Source: Sphingobacteriales bacterium TSM_CSM (lineage in GTDB: Bacteria; Bacteroidota; Bacteroidia; Chitinophagales; UBA2359). Taken from it: 42,219 nucleotides of DNA. The stretch spans positions 1 through 42,219 of the forward strand of contig MTCR01000065.1 in NCBI GenBank assembly GCA_002212725.1, given 5' to 3'. Of the stretch, positions 6,608 to 16,083 are shown in pieces (within the stretch, counting starts at the first letter, position 1; each line of letters begins with the position of its first letter). The notes below the pieces were generated by a model. It made no database searches and had not been told where the DNA came from. It saw nothing but the letters and a program-made list of their open reading frames with translations. A program made the translations under genes and the position numbers.

Positions 6608-7783
6608 ATGTATCCTACTCTTTCTGACTTAATATTTGACCTTACCGGTTGGTATATTCCGTTGCCCATACAAACCTACGGTTTTTTTCTGGCGTTGGGT
6701 TTTGTTGCCGGCGCCATTGTGTTGTACCGCGAGTTTTCGCGTATGGAGCGCGCCGGTTATCTTACGGGCGTTTATGAAAAGCAAATTATTGGCAAACCGG
6801 CAACAGTGCCCGAAATTTTGGGCAACGCGCTCATTGGTTTTCTGATAGGCTACAAACTGGTGGCCATGCTGCTCGACTGGCGGGGGTTTACCGATAATCC
6901 GCAGGAGTTTATTGTATCGGGCGATGGTAATTGGGTAGGTGCGGTTGCTTTTGCTGCACTTTTTGGCTATTTAAGCTACCGCGGTAAAGAAAAAGAGCGC
7001 CTGCCGCAACCACAGGAAGTAGAAACCATGGTTTTTCCGCGCGAAAGGGTGGGCGAAATTATTATGATTGCTGCCATTGCCGGTATTTTGGGTTCAAAAT
7101 TGTTTACCTGGTTCGAAGACTGGGATGCTTTTTTAAAAGACCCGATGGGTGCGCTGCTGTCTTTTAGCGGGTTAACTTTTTACGGCGGACTTATTTGCGC
7201 GGCATTTGCCATTATTTATTACAGTTTCAGAAAAAAAATACCCGTTTCGCGCCTTACCGATGCTGCTGCCCCTGCTTTAATGATTGGGTATGGTATGGGA
7301 AGGCTGGGCTGTCATTTTTCGGGCGATGGCGACTGGGGTATCGTAAATAACCTGGCAAAACCTTTTTCGTGGCTGCCCGATTGGCTGTGGGCTTATAATT
7401 ATCCGAACAATGTAATTAATGAAGGCATACCCATTGAAGGTTGCCTTGGCAAGCATTGCCGCGTTTTGCCCGAAGCAGTCTTTCCTACTTCGGTGTATGA
7501 ATTTTTAATGGCTGTTGCCATTTTTGTTATACTTATGGCAGTGCGCAAACGGTTAAAAGCACCTTTCGGGTTGTTTGCCCTTTACCTTATATTAAACGGC
7601 ATGGAAAGGTTTTCCATAGAAACCATTCGGGTTAACCAACGTTACGATGTGCTGGGTTTTCAGCTAAGTCAGGCTCAGACAATTGCTATTGCCCTTGTTA
7701 TAACAGGACTTGCACTTAGCGCCTTTGCTGTTATACGCTACCGGAAAGGTGTTGCCATGCAAGCAAAACAATCTAAACCATAA
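6608..7783 (+). CDS. lgt: Lgt-family prolipoprotein diacylglyceryl transferase, long variant
   Basis: Lgt is the inner-membrane enzyme that moves diacylglycerol from phosphatidylglycerol to the lipobox cysteine of preprolipoproteins. Here it has 391 residues and about seven membrane segments, much longer than the usual 260-290, with extra material around 45-110 and 245-285. The fold is clear: TYGFFLALGFVAG, SGLTFYGGLI (187-196), GYGMGRLGCHFSGDGDWG (227-244), FPTSVYEFL and MERFSIETIR (332-341). Arg232 and Arg334 match essential arginines of E. coli Lgt. The position of essential His103 holds Tyr192, and the position of Asn146 holds Cys235. I believe this is a recognised Bacteroidota variant, but activity on lipoproteins is unproven. 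The next gene starts 4 bases after its stop. Confidence 0.85.
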   Translation: MYPTLSDLIFDLTGWYIPLPIQTYGFFLALGFVAGAIVLYREFSRMERAGYLTGVYEKQIIGKPATVPEILGNALIGFLIGYKLVAMLLDWRGFTDNPQEFIVSGDGNWVGAVAFAALFGYLSYRGKEKERLPQPQEVETMVFPRERVGEIIMIAAIAGILGSKLFTWFEDWDAFLKDPMGALLSFSGLTFYGGLICAAFAIIYYSFRKKIPVSRLTDAAAPALMIGYGMGRLGCHFSGDGDWGIVNNLAKPFSWLPDWLWAYNYPNNVINEGIPIEGCLGKHCRVLPEAVFPTSVYEFLMAVAIFVILMAVRKRLKAPFGLFALYLILNGMERFSIETIRVNQRYDVLGFQLSQAQTIAIALVITGLALSAFAVIRYRKGVAMQAKQSKP

Positions 7784-7787
7784 CGAC

Positions 7788-8204
7788 ATGTCTGAACTGA
7801 AAACCAAACCCAATAACCAAAGCGTTGCCGATTTTTTAAACGCTGTTACCGATGCAACCCAAAAGCAGGATTGTATTGCCATTTGTACCCTTATGCAGGA
7901 GGTTACCGGCCACCAACCCAAAATGTGGGGAACCGCTATTGTTGGTTTTGGCAGCTACCACTACAAATATGCAAGCGGGCAACAAGGCGATTGGATGCTT
8001 GCCGGTTTTTCGCCCCGCAAACAAAATCTGTCTATTTACCTCATGTCGGGGTTTGAGCCGCTACAGGCACAACTTCAGCAGCTTGGAAAACACAAAACCG
8101 GTAAAGGTTGCCTTTATATTAAAAAGCTGTCTGATGTTAACATGGAGGTACTCAAAGAAATGGTTGCCATTTCGGTAAAAGTCTTAAAAGAGCAGTACCC
8201 GTAA
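7788..8204 (+). CDS. DUF1801 (YdhG-like) domain protein
   Basis: A 138-residue cytoplasmic protein matching the DUF1801 family almost end to end: LMQEVTGHQPKMWG, VGFGSYHYKYASG, GDWMLAGFSPRKQ, YLMSGF and GKHKTGKGCLYIKKLSDV are its hallmark blocks. The fold is related to small YdhG/iron-chaperone frataxin-like proteins, but this branch has no established reaction. The ATG at 7788 lies 4 bases after the lgt stop, so the two are probably co-transcribed. A longer frame starting inside lgt is rejected because it overlaps the lgt C-terminus and the family homology begins only after this ATG. Confidence 0.88.
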   Translation: MSELKTKPNNQSVADFLNAVTDATQKQDCIAICTLMQEVTGHQPKMWGTAIVGFGSYHYKYASGQQGDWMLAGFSPRKQNLSIYLMSGFEPLQAQLQQLGKHKTGKGCLYIKKLSDVNMEVLKEMVAISVKVLKEQYP

Positions 8205-8313
8205 TTATTGGTGCATTGCGGTTAAGTAAACCATTTCCGCCGTTTGTGGTCATACAAAAAAATGAAGTACAGGCCGTTCATTTTCAATCATAAAATTTAA
8301 ATAAATAAAAAAT

Positions 8314-9051
8314 ATGTTTGGGCGGGCGGCGTTTTTAATATTGCTTTGTTGTAGCTGCTTGAAGCTAAACTCAAACGAGCAGTTGTGGTATGCACGGGTG
8401 GCCGATGCCCGCGATGCCAAAGATGCCCTGTTGCGCTCGCTGTTTCAGAAAAAAGGACTGACATATCCGCCGCAGCGTTTGTACCTGAGGGTATTTAAAA
8501 GCGAAAACGTGCTGGAGGTTTGGGCTTCCGATAACAACATGCAGCCGTTTACCATGGTAAAAAGCTATCCTGTTTGTGCCATGTCTGGCCAGTTAGGCCC
8601 GAAGCGCAAAGAGGGAGACGAGCAGGTACCCGAAGGCTTTTACCATATCAGCAGCCTGAACCCCTTCAGCGCTTACCACCTTTCTATGCAGGTGAGTTAC
8701 CCCAATGCCTCTGACCGGCAACTGACTACGCATAGCCGGCCGGGCGGCAATATTTACATTCATGGCAACTGCAAATCAATAGGTTGTATTGCCATTACCG
8801 ATACCTATATTGAAGAAGTATATTGGTTAGTTGCACAGGCGCGCGCCAACGGGCAGGCAAATATACCCGTTCACCTGTTTCCGGCACGCATGTCTGAATT
8901 AAAATACAATATTTTGCTGCACTTATACCGCGATAAGCCAACCCTGCTCAAATTTTGGAGTTCGCTGAAACAAGGATACGATTATTTTCAGTACCATCAT
9001 CGGGTGCCTTCTGTTGGCATAGACCAAAACGGATATTATTTTCTGCAATAA
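8314..9051 (+). CDS. L,D-transpeptidase (YkuD/YafK-type)
   Basis: A 245-residue envelope enzyme with a short hydrophobic N-terminus (FLILLCCSC) that may be a lipoprotein or plain signal. The L,D-transpeptidase catalytic block is plain: His150 in NIYIHGNCKSIGCIAITD with the Ser-x-Gly-Cys motif ending at Cys158, the nucleophile. The preceding EGDEQVPEGFYHISSLNP is typical of the YafK/ErfK branch. These enzymes make 3-3 peptidoglycan crosslinks, attach proteins to peptidoglycan or, in the YafK/DpaA branch, detach Braun lipoprotein; which of these applies is not visible. A roughly 85-residue C-terminal tail follows the domain. The gene lies 109 bases after the DUF1801 gene and 15 bases before a lipoprotein gene. 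Confidence 0.88.
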   Translation: MFGRAAFLILLCCSCLKLNSNEQLWYARVADARDAKDALLRSLFQKKGLTYPPQRLYLRVFKSENVLEVWASDNNMQPFTMVKSYPVCAMSGQLGPKRKEGDEQVPEGFYHISSLNPFSAYHLSMQVSYPNASDRQLTTHSRPGGNIYIHGNCKSIGCIAITDTYIEEVYWLVAQARANGQANIPVHLFPARMSELKYNILLHLYRDKPTLLKFWSSLKQGYDYFQYHHRVPSVGIDQNGYYFLQ

Positions 9052-9066
9052 ACGCCGGCCACTGCA

Positions 9067-9513
9067 ATGGAAAAACCTTGTTTTATAATGCTTGCACTTA
9101 TTAACCTGCTGACCCTGTCTTTTGCCGCCTGTGGCACAAAACCACACGTGCCTACCCAAGCCGAAATTGCCGCCGACCGACAGTTGTTGCAGGAACTGCA
9201 ACAGGTATTGGATTGCATTGACGAAATAATGCAGCCTACCGATGAGGAATTGCTTGTTGATGCCACCGGCCAACTTATGGAAGCCCTCTACTGCGCCGAT
9301 ATAGCCACCGCCACCCGCTTTGCCACCGATACCGCACTTGGCTTGCTGTTATATGTTGATGAGCCGGAAATAAACCATTTCAAGATTAAACGTACCGATG
9401 TATTTACAAACCGCGGCGTGGCAGAGGTAACCATAAATCACCATGCTACCCTGAAACTGATTTTTAGCCGCAATTCCGCCCGCAATGAATGGCGGCTTAC
9501 AGCGGTAAATTAG
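9067..9513 (+). CDS. predicted lipoprotein of unknown function
   Basis: This 148-residue protein has a signal peptide and lipobox LSFAAC (Cys22), so it should be lipidated. The mature part starts with a hydrophilic helix rich in Gln/Glu/Leu (ADRQLLQELQQVLDCIDEIM), followed by a compact alpha+beta region ending in two strands (AEVTINHHATLKLIFS and NEWRLTAVN). That order resembles small DUF4878/NTF2-like lipoproteins, but the match is too weak to name. It begins 15 bases after the L,D-transpeptidase gene and is likely in the same transcript, so a cell-wall role is possible by context only. Confidence 0.75.
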   Translation: MEKPCFIMLALINLLTLSFAACGTKPHVPTQAEIAADRQLLQELQQVLDCIDEIMQPTDEELLVDATGQLMEALYCADIATATRFATDTALGLLLYVDEPEINHFKIKRTDVFTNRGVAEVTINHHATLKLIFSRNSARNEWRLTAVN

Positions 9514-9783
9514 CGCCGCATGTTGCCCCGATTGCATTGTTTTACAGTTGTGGTGCCTGACTTTAACCCTTTCAGTGTATAAAAACCCTTTCCGGCATCA
9601 GTTTTGGTAATTTTGCGCAGTTTGTACAGCAAAACAACGCAGGCTGCATATAGCAACACGCATCAAATTAAGGAAGGGCTGTTTGAACGAAAAACAGGCG
9701 GTTTAAATCAGGTAAATTGTTTTCAAAACAACTGATTGAAAAATTAATGTGTTTTCAATAGTCATTAAACTGTAAATTTTCTC

Positions 9784-9791
9784 TACTTTTG
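9784..9791 (+). promoter_or_regulatory. -7 promoter element without an ORF downstream
   Basis: TACTTTTG matches TAnnTTTG exactly. No TTTG was found at the expected distance upstream. The nearest plus-strand start codon of a real gene is 480 bases away. Confidence 0.35.
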
Positions 9792-9797
9792 GCCGTA

Positions 9798-9926
9798 AAG
9801 ACTTGGTGTTTTCAATGGCAGGGCAGGATATTTCGAAAGGTAAAAAAACATTAATTGCCCCAAATCGTAACAAGCCGGTTTTACAGCAAGTTTGTACTGT
9901 TGTGGTACAGCAGATGCCGGGCTTTT
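9798..9926 (+). ncRNA. candidate small RNA (about 130 nt)
   Basis: The stretch begins just after the TACTTTTG element and ends in a hairpin. AAGCCGG (9872-9878) pairs with CCGGGCTT (9918-9923 region, one bulged G) and is followed by a T-run. Inside it ACAGCA can pair with TGTTGT and TGTAC with GTACA. No known RNA family is recognised. It could alternatively be a prematurely terminating leader of the giant gene downstream. Confidence 0.25.
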
Positions 9927-10270
9927 TAAGTTGTTGAAAACAGCAAGTATAAAATGTAAAATGCAGTTTATCAGATAATACATTATTTCGGAACAGCAGC
10001 GACTAAGCAGCAGCCCAAACATTGGCAGCGGTGTGAAACAGTCCTCCGTGTTTTTACTGCTTAAGTGTTCAGAGAGATGGATTATGTTTTGTACTGCAAA
10101 ACCCGCCCTCGCAATTCATTAACAACGGTTATAACAACCGTATAAAAAAACTGAAAAACGCGCTCCCTTAAAAAAAGGGGCTTTTGTATGTTGCATTTTG
10201 TACTTGCAGTCAAATATTGCTGAAGGCAAAAGGCGGGTAATCTAAAATTAATAAACAAACCAACTCCATC

Positions 10271-13200
10271 ATGAAAAGAAAATCTTACACACAACCATTT
10301 TTGCAGGCATATTTGCTTCGGCATGTACTGTTCTTTGCTTTAGGTATTTGGAGCTATGCCGCTGTTGCACAGCCTACCTGCCCATCCAGTGCCCAAACAG
10401 TAGCGCTTAATGCATCATGCCAGGCCAGCTTACCCAACTATGCAACGGCCGGGGTTACACAAACCCCCTTGGCAGGAACCATTTTAACAGGTGTCGGTAC
10501 CACGGTAGTTACGCTTACACAAGGGGCTAACAGTTGTACTTTTAATGTAATCAGAGTAGATCCAATTCCACCAAGTATTAGCTGCCCTTCAAACCAAACC
10601 ATATACCTGGACGGCACCACTTGCTCTGTACAGTTACCGGCCTATTCTCCTACTAGTTTTTCGGATAATTGCGGAACGCCCTCTGTTTCACAAAATCCGT
10701 TTCCGGGTACAACATATAATGCTCCCACCTCATTTTTAGTAGCGCTTATTGCAAATGACGGCACAAATTCTACTAGTTGTACTTTCACGGTAAATGTTGT
10801 AGATAACACACCGCCAACTATTACCTGCCCTGCTGCGCAGAATGTTACGGTTAACGGTTCGTGTAATGCCACCTTGGGCGATTACAGAAGCCTTGCAACA
10901 AAAACCGATGCCTGTTGTTCATCGGTAAATATATCCATTTCGCAATCGCCGGCGCCAAACAGTACGGTTAACGGCGGTTTGCCTACTGTGGTTACCTTAA
11001 CCGCTACCGATTGCAACAACAATACCAATACCTGTGCTTTTAATGTAACTAAAACCGACAATCAGGCACCTAATATTAGCTGTTCGGGCAGTAAAACGGC
11101 CGTGTTAACGGCAAACAATTGTACGGCCACCATGGCTAATTACATTAGCGCTTATAATGTTACCTTTACCGACAATTGCCCGGGAAATGTGACCATTACG
11201 GCATCGCCGGCAGTAATAACGGGTGTGGGCAATACCACGGTAACTTTTACCGCCACCGATGCGAGCAACAATACCGACCAATGTACGGTATTTGTTCAAA
11301 CCTTAGACCAAACACCCCCCAGCTTAACCTGCCCCGGTACACAAACGATTATATTAAGCAGCAATTTTTGCGATGGCAATTTGGCTGATTATACCCCGAA
11401 TGCTACCAGTTCTGATGTGTGCAGTGCGGTTACTTTGCAGCAAAATCCACCGGTGGGCAGTTCTGTATTCAATACCGGCACTACAGTAGTAACCCTTACC
11501 TCGCGAGATGCATCGAACAATACTACTACCTGTTCCTTTAGTGTGAACCGTGTAGATAATACCCCGCCCGAAATTACCTGCCCCATCACTCAAAGCGTGG
11601 TACTTTCCTCTTCGTGTAGCGTTAACCTGCCTGCATACAGCGAAACTGCTAAAAATGATGTGTGTTGCACCGCAGCAGGCGTTACGGTATCACAATCTCC
11701 GGCAGCGGGCACATTGGTAACGGGTTCATCGCCCACCACGGTTACGCTTACAGCCACAGACTGCAACGGAAGAACCAACAGTTGTTCGTTTTTGGTGAAC
11801 AAGACCGATAACGTTTTACCAACCATTACCTGCCCCGGCACCCAAACTTTGTCTTTGGGCACCAGTTGCTCCACCAACCTGCCGGCTTACAGCCCCACCA
11901 GCAGTTCAGATAACTGCGGAGCGCCGGCAATAGACCAAACACCTGCTGCAGGAACCTCTGTTTCAGGAATTGGTTTTTCCACCGTTTCGCTTCGGGCTAC
12001 CGATGCCAACGGCAATACCGCAACCTGCTTTTTTAGTGTAAACAAAGTAGATGCCACCCCGCCGGTTATTGTTTGCCCGGGCACCCAAACCCTGACGGTT
12101 AATGCCAACTGCACGGTAAACCTGCCGACTTTCACCCCGGTAAGCGTTTCGGATAATTGCAGTTCTTTTTCTTACACCCAATCGCCGCCCGCCGGAACAA
12201 CGGTATCGGGGTTAGTAGTAACAGTGGTAACGTTTACCGCTACCGATGTATATAACAATACGAGTTCCTGTTCCTTTAACGTGAACAAGACCGACAACAA
12301 CATTCAGCCAATAATTTGCCCTGCCAATAACCAGCCCCTGTTTTTGGGTAACAACTGCCTTGCAACATTGCCCGTCTATCAGGTTCCGGTAAATACCGAC
12401 AATTGCGGCACACCGGTTTACAACCAATCGCCGGCAGCGGGCACAATAGTAAGCGGCATAGGAACCATGACCGTTACCATTACGGCCACAGACGGCAGCA
12501 GCAATACTTCTACCTGTTCGTTTACGGTAAATAAGATTGACGGCGCACCGCCTTCCATCAGTTGCCCCGGAAATACAACGGTTAGTTTAGGTGCAACCTG
12601 TTCTGCCTCTTTACCGGCATTCAGTCCGACAAGCATATCTGACAATTGCAGCGGCAGCACTACTTTTACCCAATCTCCTGCAGCAAATACCAGTTTATCG
12701 GGTACAGGCACTACCATCGTAACTTTAACCGCCAATGACGGGTACGGAAATACCAATACGTGCACTTTAACGGTAACACGGGTTGACAACATTGCACCTT
12801 CCATTACCTGCCCCGTTACACAAACAATTGCACTCAGCGCATCATGTGCAGCAACATTGCCGGCCTATAATGCCGCCAGCCGTTCTGATAACTGCGGAAC
12901 GCCGGCCGTAGCCCAGTTGCCGGCATCGGGTCTTGCTTTATCGGGTGTTGGAACCACCGTTGTTACACTCACTGCCACAGACGGCAGCAACAACACCGCC
13001 AGCTGTTCTTTTAATGTGAACCGGGTGGATAATATTGCACCCTCCATTACTTGTCCTGGCAATCAAACCATAGCATTAAATGCAGGTTGTACGGCCAATT
13101 TGCCGGCCTACAGCCCTGCAACCATGTCTGATAACTGTGCGGCACCGCCTGCTTCCACACAACTGCCGGCACCGGGCAGTACGGTTTCGGGGGTAGGAAG

Positions 13201-15790
13201 CACCACCGTAACACTGACCGCAAATGATGGCAACGGAAATACGGCCACCTGCTCCTTTAGTGTAACCCGAACAGACCCGATTGCGCCCACAATTATCTGC
13301 CCAACAACACAAACCATTGTACTTAATACCTCCTGCGCCGCCAATTTGCCTGCCTACAGCCCTGCCACCATATCGGATAATTGCAGCACGCCCGCTTTAA
13401 CCCAGGCACCGGCATTGGGCACACAGGTTACCGGGGTTGGCAATACTACTGTAACCCTTACTGCCAACGACGGCAACGGAAACACCGCCAGCTGTTCGTT
13501 TACGGTAAACCGCGTGGACAATATAGCACCTTCTGTTACCTGCCCGGGTACACAAACGGTGTTGTTAAACACTTCCTGCTCGGCTAATTTGCCTGCCTAC
13601 AATGCGGTTAGCAGCTCCGATAATTGCGGCACACCTTCGGTTAGTCAGTCGCCTGCAATAGGCGCTACTGTTACCGGGGTTGGCAGCACTACTGTAACTT
13701 TAACTGCCAATGATGGCAATGGCAATACCACTACCTGCTCGTTTACGGTCAACCGCGTGGACAATATTGCACCTGCCGTTAACTGTCCGGCAAATCAGGC
13801 GCTCACTTTGGGTACTTCTTGTACCGCCACATTGCCTGCCTACAGCCCTGTTAGCAGCACCGATAACTGCAGCACTCCGAGTATGTTGCAAACACCCACA
13901 CCCGGTACCACCTTAAACGGTGTAGGCAGCACTACCGTAACGCTTACCGCCAATGACGGCAACGGCAATACCGGCACCTGTTCATTTAATGTAACAGTTT
14001 CCGACTCAACAGCGCCTACCATAACCTGTCCGGGTGCCCAAACCATACAATTGGGAAGTACCTGTGCAACATCACTGCCGGCCTACAACCCTGCAACCAT
14101 TGCCGACAACTGCGGCACTCCCGCCTTTACCCAATTGCCGGCGGCAGGCACCACATTAAACGGTGTGGGCACCACCACAGTAACATTGAGTACCAATGAC
14201 GGAAACGGCAACAGCAACAGTTGCAACTTCAGCGTGCAGGTAGTTGATAACCAACCACCGGTTATAAGCGGTTGTCCGCAGAGTTTTATCACCTGTTCTA
14301 CTACAGCAGTATGGACAGCGCCTACTGCCGGCGATAACTGCGGAACCCCAACTCTTACCTCCAACTTTTCGCCGGGTACTGCTGTAGGTACGGGCACCAC
14401 CACGGTGGTATATACCGCTACCGATGCTGTTGGCAATACCGCTACCTGCTCGTTTAACGTTACCTTGAGCCAGTTAGCTGCTACTACCACTACATCGGGC
14501 TTTAATGGTTTCGGGGTAAGTTGCAATGGCAGCAATAACGGTTCGGCAAGTGTTTTGGCTACCGGCGGAATTACCCCCTATGCTTACTTATGGAGTACCG
14601 GTTCAACATCAAACGGCATCAGCGGTGTTTCAGCGGGCACCTATTTTGTAACTGTTACCGATGGAGTAGGCTGTAGTACGGTTAAAACGGTTAATATTAA
14701 TCAACCTTCAGTACTTAACTGCAATGCCCAGGGGGTTAATATTACCTGCTTTGGTGCCGTAAATGGCGCAGCCAACTCTACCGCAAGCGGCGGCGTTGGT
14801 CCTTACGCCTTTGCATGGAGTGGTCCGGCAGGGCCGGCCGGCAATGGCAGCAGCCTGAACGGTTTGACCGCCGGAACCTATGCCGTTACGGTAACCGATG
14901 CCAACGGTTGCAGTTGTACCAACGCTGCAACGGTAATAGAACCGCCGCAGGTAGAACCGCTTTCGGGAACAATAAATATTGACGAAGGCATTGGCATTAT
15001 CAACCCGTCTTTCTACAATATTAATACCATAACCTTTAGCGGAGGTTTACCGCCGTACAATTATGCCTGGAATAACAGCGGATATGCCGTATATTCCGTG
15101 CCATCGCCCGGCAACATTACGGTGGTATATGGCGATAATTCTGTTTGGAGCATTACCATTACCGACAGCAACGGATGTGGCGAAGGTGTTTTGGTATTCA
15201 ACAGTTCGCCGGCAGGTACCGACCCGGGATTGTTAAATATTTCGGTTTATACCGTGCAACCCGATTTTGGTATCAGCAACGGCTCTTTATCTATTACCGC
15301 ACAAGGCGGCACTACATGCCCGGGTGGTGATTACCAATACCAATGGGAAGGCCCTGCCGCCTGGACAGGCGCTCCCTCGGCTGCCACCAATGCTATTGAC
15401 AACCTGCCATCGGGGTGGTATGTGGTAACGGTTACCGATTGCAGCAACCCAATCCAAAACACTGTTGGGTGGTATTGGGTGCCCCAGGCTATTCGCGGGC
15501 GTGGCAAAACGGACTTTACCAATGATTTACTACAGGTAATGCCTAATCCATTTAGCCAAAACACGCAAATTGCCTTTACCTGGCCGCAAGACGATGAGTT
15601 GTGTCTTGAACTCTATGATATTACCGGTAAATTGGTGCAAACGCTCTTTAAAGGCGCTGTACATGCCGGAGAATCCAATACCATTCACTACGACGCCGCG
15701 CAATTGCCCAATGGTTTGTATGTGTGTCGGCTGGCAAACAACCAGGGAGTAGAAGTACACAACAAACTGATGCATGTGCAGGTAAAATAA
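10271..15790 (+). CDS. giant HYR-repeat surface protein with T9SS type A sorting domain
   Basis: This 1839-residue secreted protein begins with a signal peptide (about 1-34, ending YAAVAQP). Residues 35-1397 hold about 17 HYR-type Ig-like repeats of roughly 80 residues. Each has an xCP start, a C..LPAY block, DNC, TTVTLTANDGNGNT and CSFxVxRVDNIAP. Residues 1400-1560 hold SprB-like repeats (GGITPYAYLWSTG, SAGTYFVTVTDGVGC), then two looser beta repeats. The last 85 or so residues form a T9SS type A sorting domain: VMPNPFSQNTQIAF, LELYDITGKLVQTL, LPNGLYVCRL. It should be exported by the Por system and anchored or released at the surface as an adhesin or matrix protein. It is monocistronic, with a terminator downstream. 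Confidence 0.93.
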   Translation: MKRKSYTQPFLQAYLLRHVLFFALGIWSYAAVAQPTCPSSAQTVALNASCQASLPNYATAGVTQTPLAGTILTGVGTTVVTLTQGANSCTFNVIRVDPIPPSISCPSNQTIYLDGTTCSVQLPAYSPTSFSDNCGTPSVSQNPFPGTTYNAPTSFLVALIANDGTNSTSCTFTVNVVDNTPPTITCPAAQNVTVNGSCNATLGDYRSLATKTDACCSSVNISISQSPAPNSTVNGGLPTVVTLTATDCNNNTNTCAFNVTKTDNQAPNISCSGSKTAVLTANNCTATMANYISAYNVTFTDNCPGNVTITASPAVITGVGNTTVTFTATDASNNTDQCTVFVQTLDQTPPSLTCPGTQTIILSSNFCDGNLADYTPNATSSDVCSAVTLQQNPPVGSSVFNTGTTVVTLTSRDASNNTTTCSFSVNRVDNTPPEITCPITQSVVLSSSCSVNLPAYSETAKNDVCCTAAGVTVSQSPAAGTLVTGSSPTTVTLTATDCNGRTNSCSFLVNKTDNVLPTITCPGTQTLSLGTSCSTNLPAYSPTSSSDNCGAPAIDQTPAAGTSVSGIGFSTVSLRATDANGNTATCFFSVNKVDATPPVIVCPGTQTLTVNANCTVNLPTFTPVSVSDNCSSFSYTQSPPAGTTVSGLVVTVVTFTATDVYNNTSSCSFNVNKTDNNIQPIICPANNQPLFLGNNCLATLPVYQVPVNTDNCGTPVYNQSPAAGTIVSGIGTMTVTITATDGSSNTSTCSFTVNKIDGAPPSISCPGNTTVSLGATCSASLPAFSPTSISDNCSGSTTFTQSPAANTSLSGTGTTIVTLTANDGYGNTNTCTLTVTRVDNIAPSITCPVTQTIALSASCAATLPAYNAASRSDNCGTPAVAQLPASGLALSGVGTTVVTLTATDGSNNTASCSFNVNRVDNIAPSITCPGNQTIALNAGCTANLPAYSPATMSDNCAAPPASTQLPAPGSTVSGVGSTTVTLTANDGNGNTATCSFSVTRTDPIAPTIICPTTQTIVLNTSCAANLPAYSPATISDNCSTPALTQAPALGTQVTGVGNTTVTLTANDGNGNTASCSFTVNRVDNIAPSVTCPGTQTVLLNTSCSANLPAYNAVSSSDNCGTPSVSQSPAIGATVTGVGSTTVTLTANDGNGNTTTCSFTVNRVDNIAPAVNCPANQALTLGTSCTATLPAYSPVSSTDNCSTPSMLQTPTPGTTLNGVGSTTVTLTANDGNGNTGTCSFNVTVSDSTAPTITCPGAQTIQLGSTCATSLPAYNPATIADNCGTPAFTQLPAAGTTLNGVGTTTVTLSTNDGNGNSNSCNFSVQVVDNQPPVISGCPQSFITCSTTAVWTAPTAGDNCGTPTLTSNFSPGTAVGTGTTTVVYTATDAVGNTATCSFNVTLSQLAATTTTSGFNGFGVSCNGSNNGSASVLATGGITPYAYLWSTGSTSNGISGVSAGTYFVTVTDGVGCSTVKTVNINQPSVLNCNAQGVNITCFGAVNGAANSTASGGVGPYAFAWSGPAGPAGNGSSLNGLTAGTYAVTVTDANGCSCTNAATVIEPPQVEPLSGTINIDEGIGIINPSFYNINTITFSGGLPPYNYAWNNSGYAVYSVPSPGNITVVYGDNSVWSITITDSNGCGEGVLVFNSSPAGTDPGLLNISVYTVQPDFGISNGSLSITAQGGTTCPGGDYQYQWEGPAAWTGAPSAATNAIDNLPSGWYVVTVTDCSNPIQNTVGWYWVPQAIRGRGKTDFTNDLLQVMPNPFSQNTQIAFTWPQDDELCLELYDITGKLVQTLFKGAVHAGESNTIHYDAAQLPNGLYVCRLANNQGVEVHNKLMHVQVK
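10376..14465 (+). repeat. tandem HYR-coding repeats (about 240 bp units)
   Basis: About 17 tandem DNA units encode the HYR array. Units around 12790-14250 are the most alike (recurring ACCGCCAATGACGGCAACGG and GATAACTGCGG variants); units before 12500 have diverged more. The gradient suggests recent amplification by recombination in the 3' half and makes this stretch prone to copy-number change and assembly error. Confidence 0.85.
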
Positions 15791-15927
15791 GCCCATAGTT
15801 GCAGCAGGCAAAAAGACAGATGAAGCAGCGAAATGCTCATCGGGATAAGAACGGAGCCGGTTTTTCAATGCCGGTTTACGTTGCGCCGCCTTCAGGTTAA
15901 TTTTACCGCCTACTGCCGGTTGGAATG

Positions 15928-15968
15928 AAAAAAGCCCCGTTTGCCATGATGCAGGCGGGGCTTTTTTT
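15928..15968 (+). terminator. rho-independent terminator
   Basis: AAAAAAGCCCCG (15928-15939) pairs with CGGGGCTTTTTTT (from 15956), giving a strong GC stem with A- and T-tracts on its flanks. It ends the HYR gene transcript and isolates the acyl carrier protein operon that follows. Confidence 0.85.
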
Positions 15969-15984
15969 GTTGTTTTCTGTGCTG

Positions 15985-16018
15985 TTGCGCTGATAATAGG
16001 GTAAAATAACTAAATTTG
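15985..16018 (+). promoter_or_regulatory. promoter of the ACP/KAS III operon
   Basis: TTGC (15985-15988), 22 bases, then TAAATTTG (16011-16018), an exact -7 match. Transcription would start near 16026 and give a leader of about 58 bases before the ACP start at 16084. Confidence 0.6.
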
Positions 16019-16083
16019 CCAGCTAAAGCAATTTTTTTTAAAACGCTGCCTTACACACAGCCATTAATACGATAAACCCGACA

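Larger units (their letters stand above)
9514..10270. other. 757-bp intergenic region
   Basis: This is the longest non-coding gap in the window. The open frames inside it have poor composition and no start context. It contains a plus-strand -7 element at 9784 and a terminator-like hairpin ending near 9925, which together suggest a small RNA. The final 300 bases before the giant HYR gene contain no clear promoter by eye. Confidence 0.5.

Noticed and set aside
9783..10022. 79-residue minus-strand frame in the large gap
   Set aside because: The sequence has no recognisable motif or upstream promoter, and the plus-strand promoter and hairpin overlap it.
10376..14465. Regular repeats that could suggest a CRISPR array
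   Set aside because: Units are about 240 bp, coding and without spacers; they are protein repeats.
14083..14535. Long minus-strand frames across the HYR gene
   Set aside because: They recur with the repeat period and mirror the Thr/Val-rich coding strand, so they are shadows.
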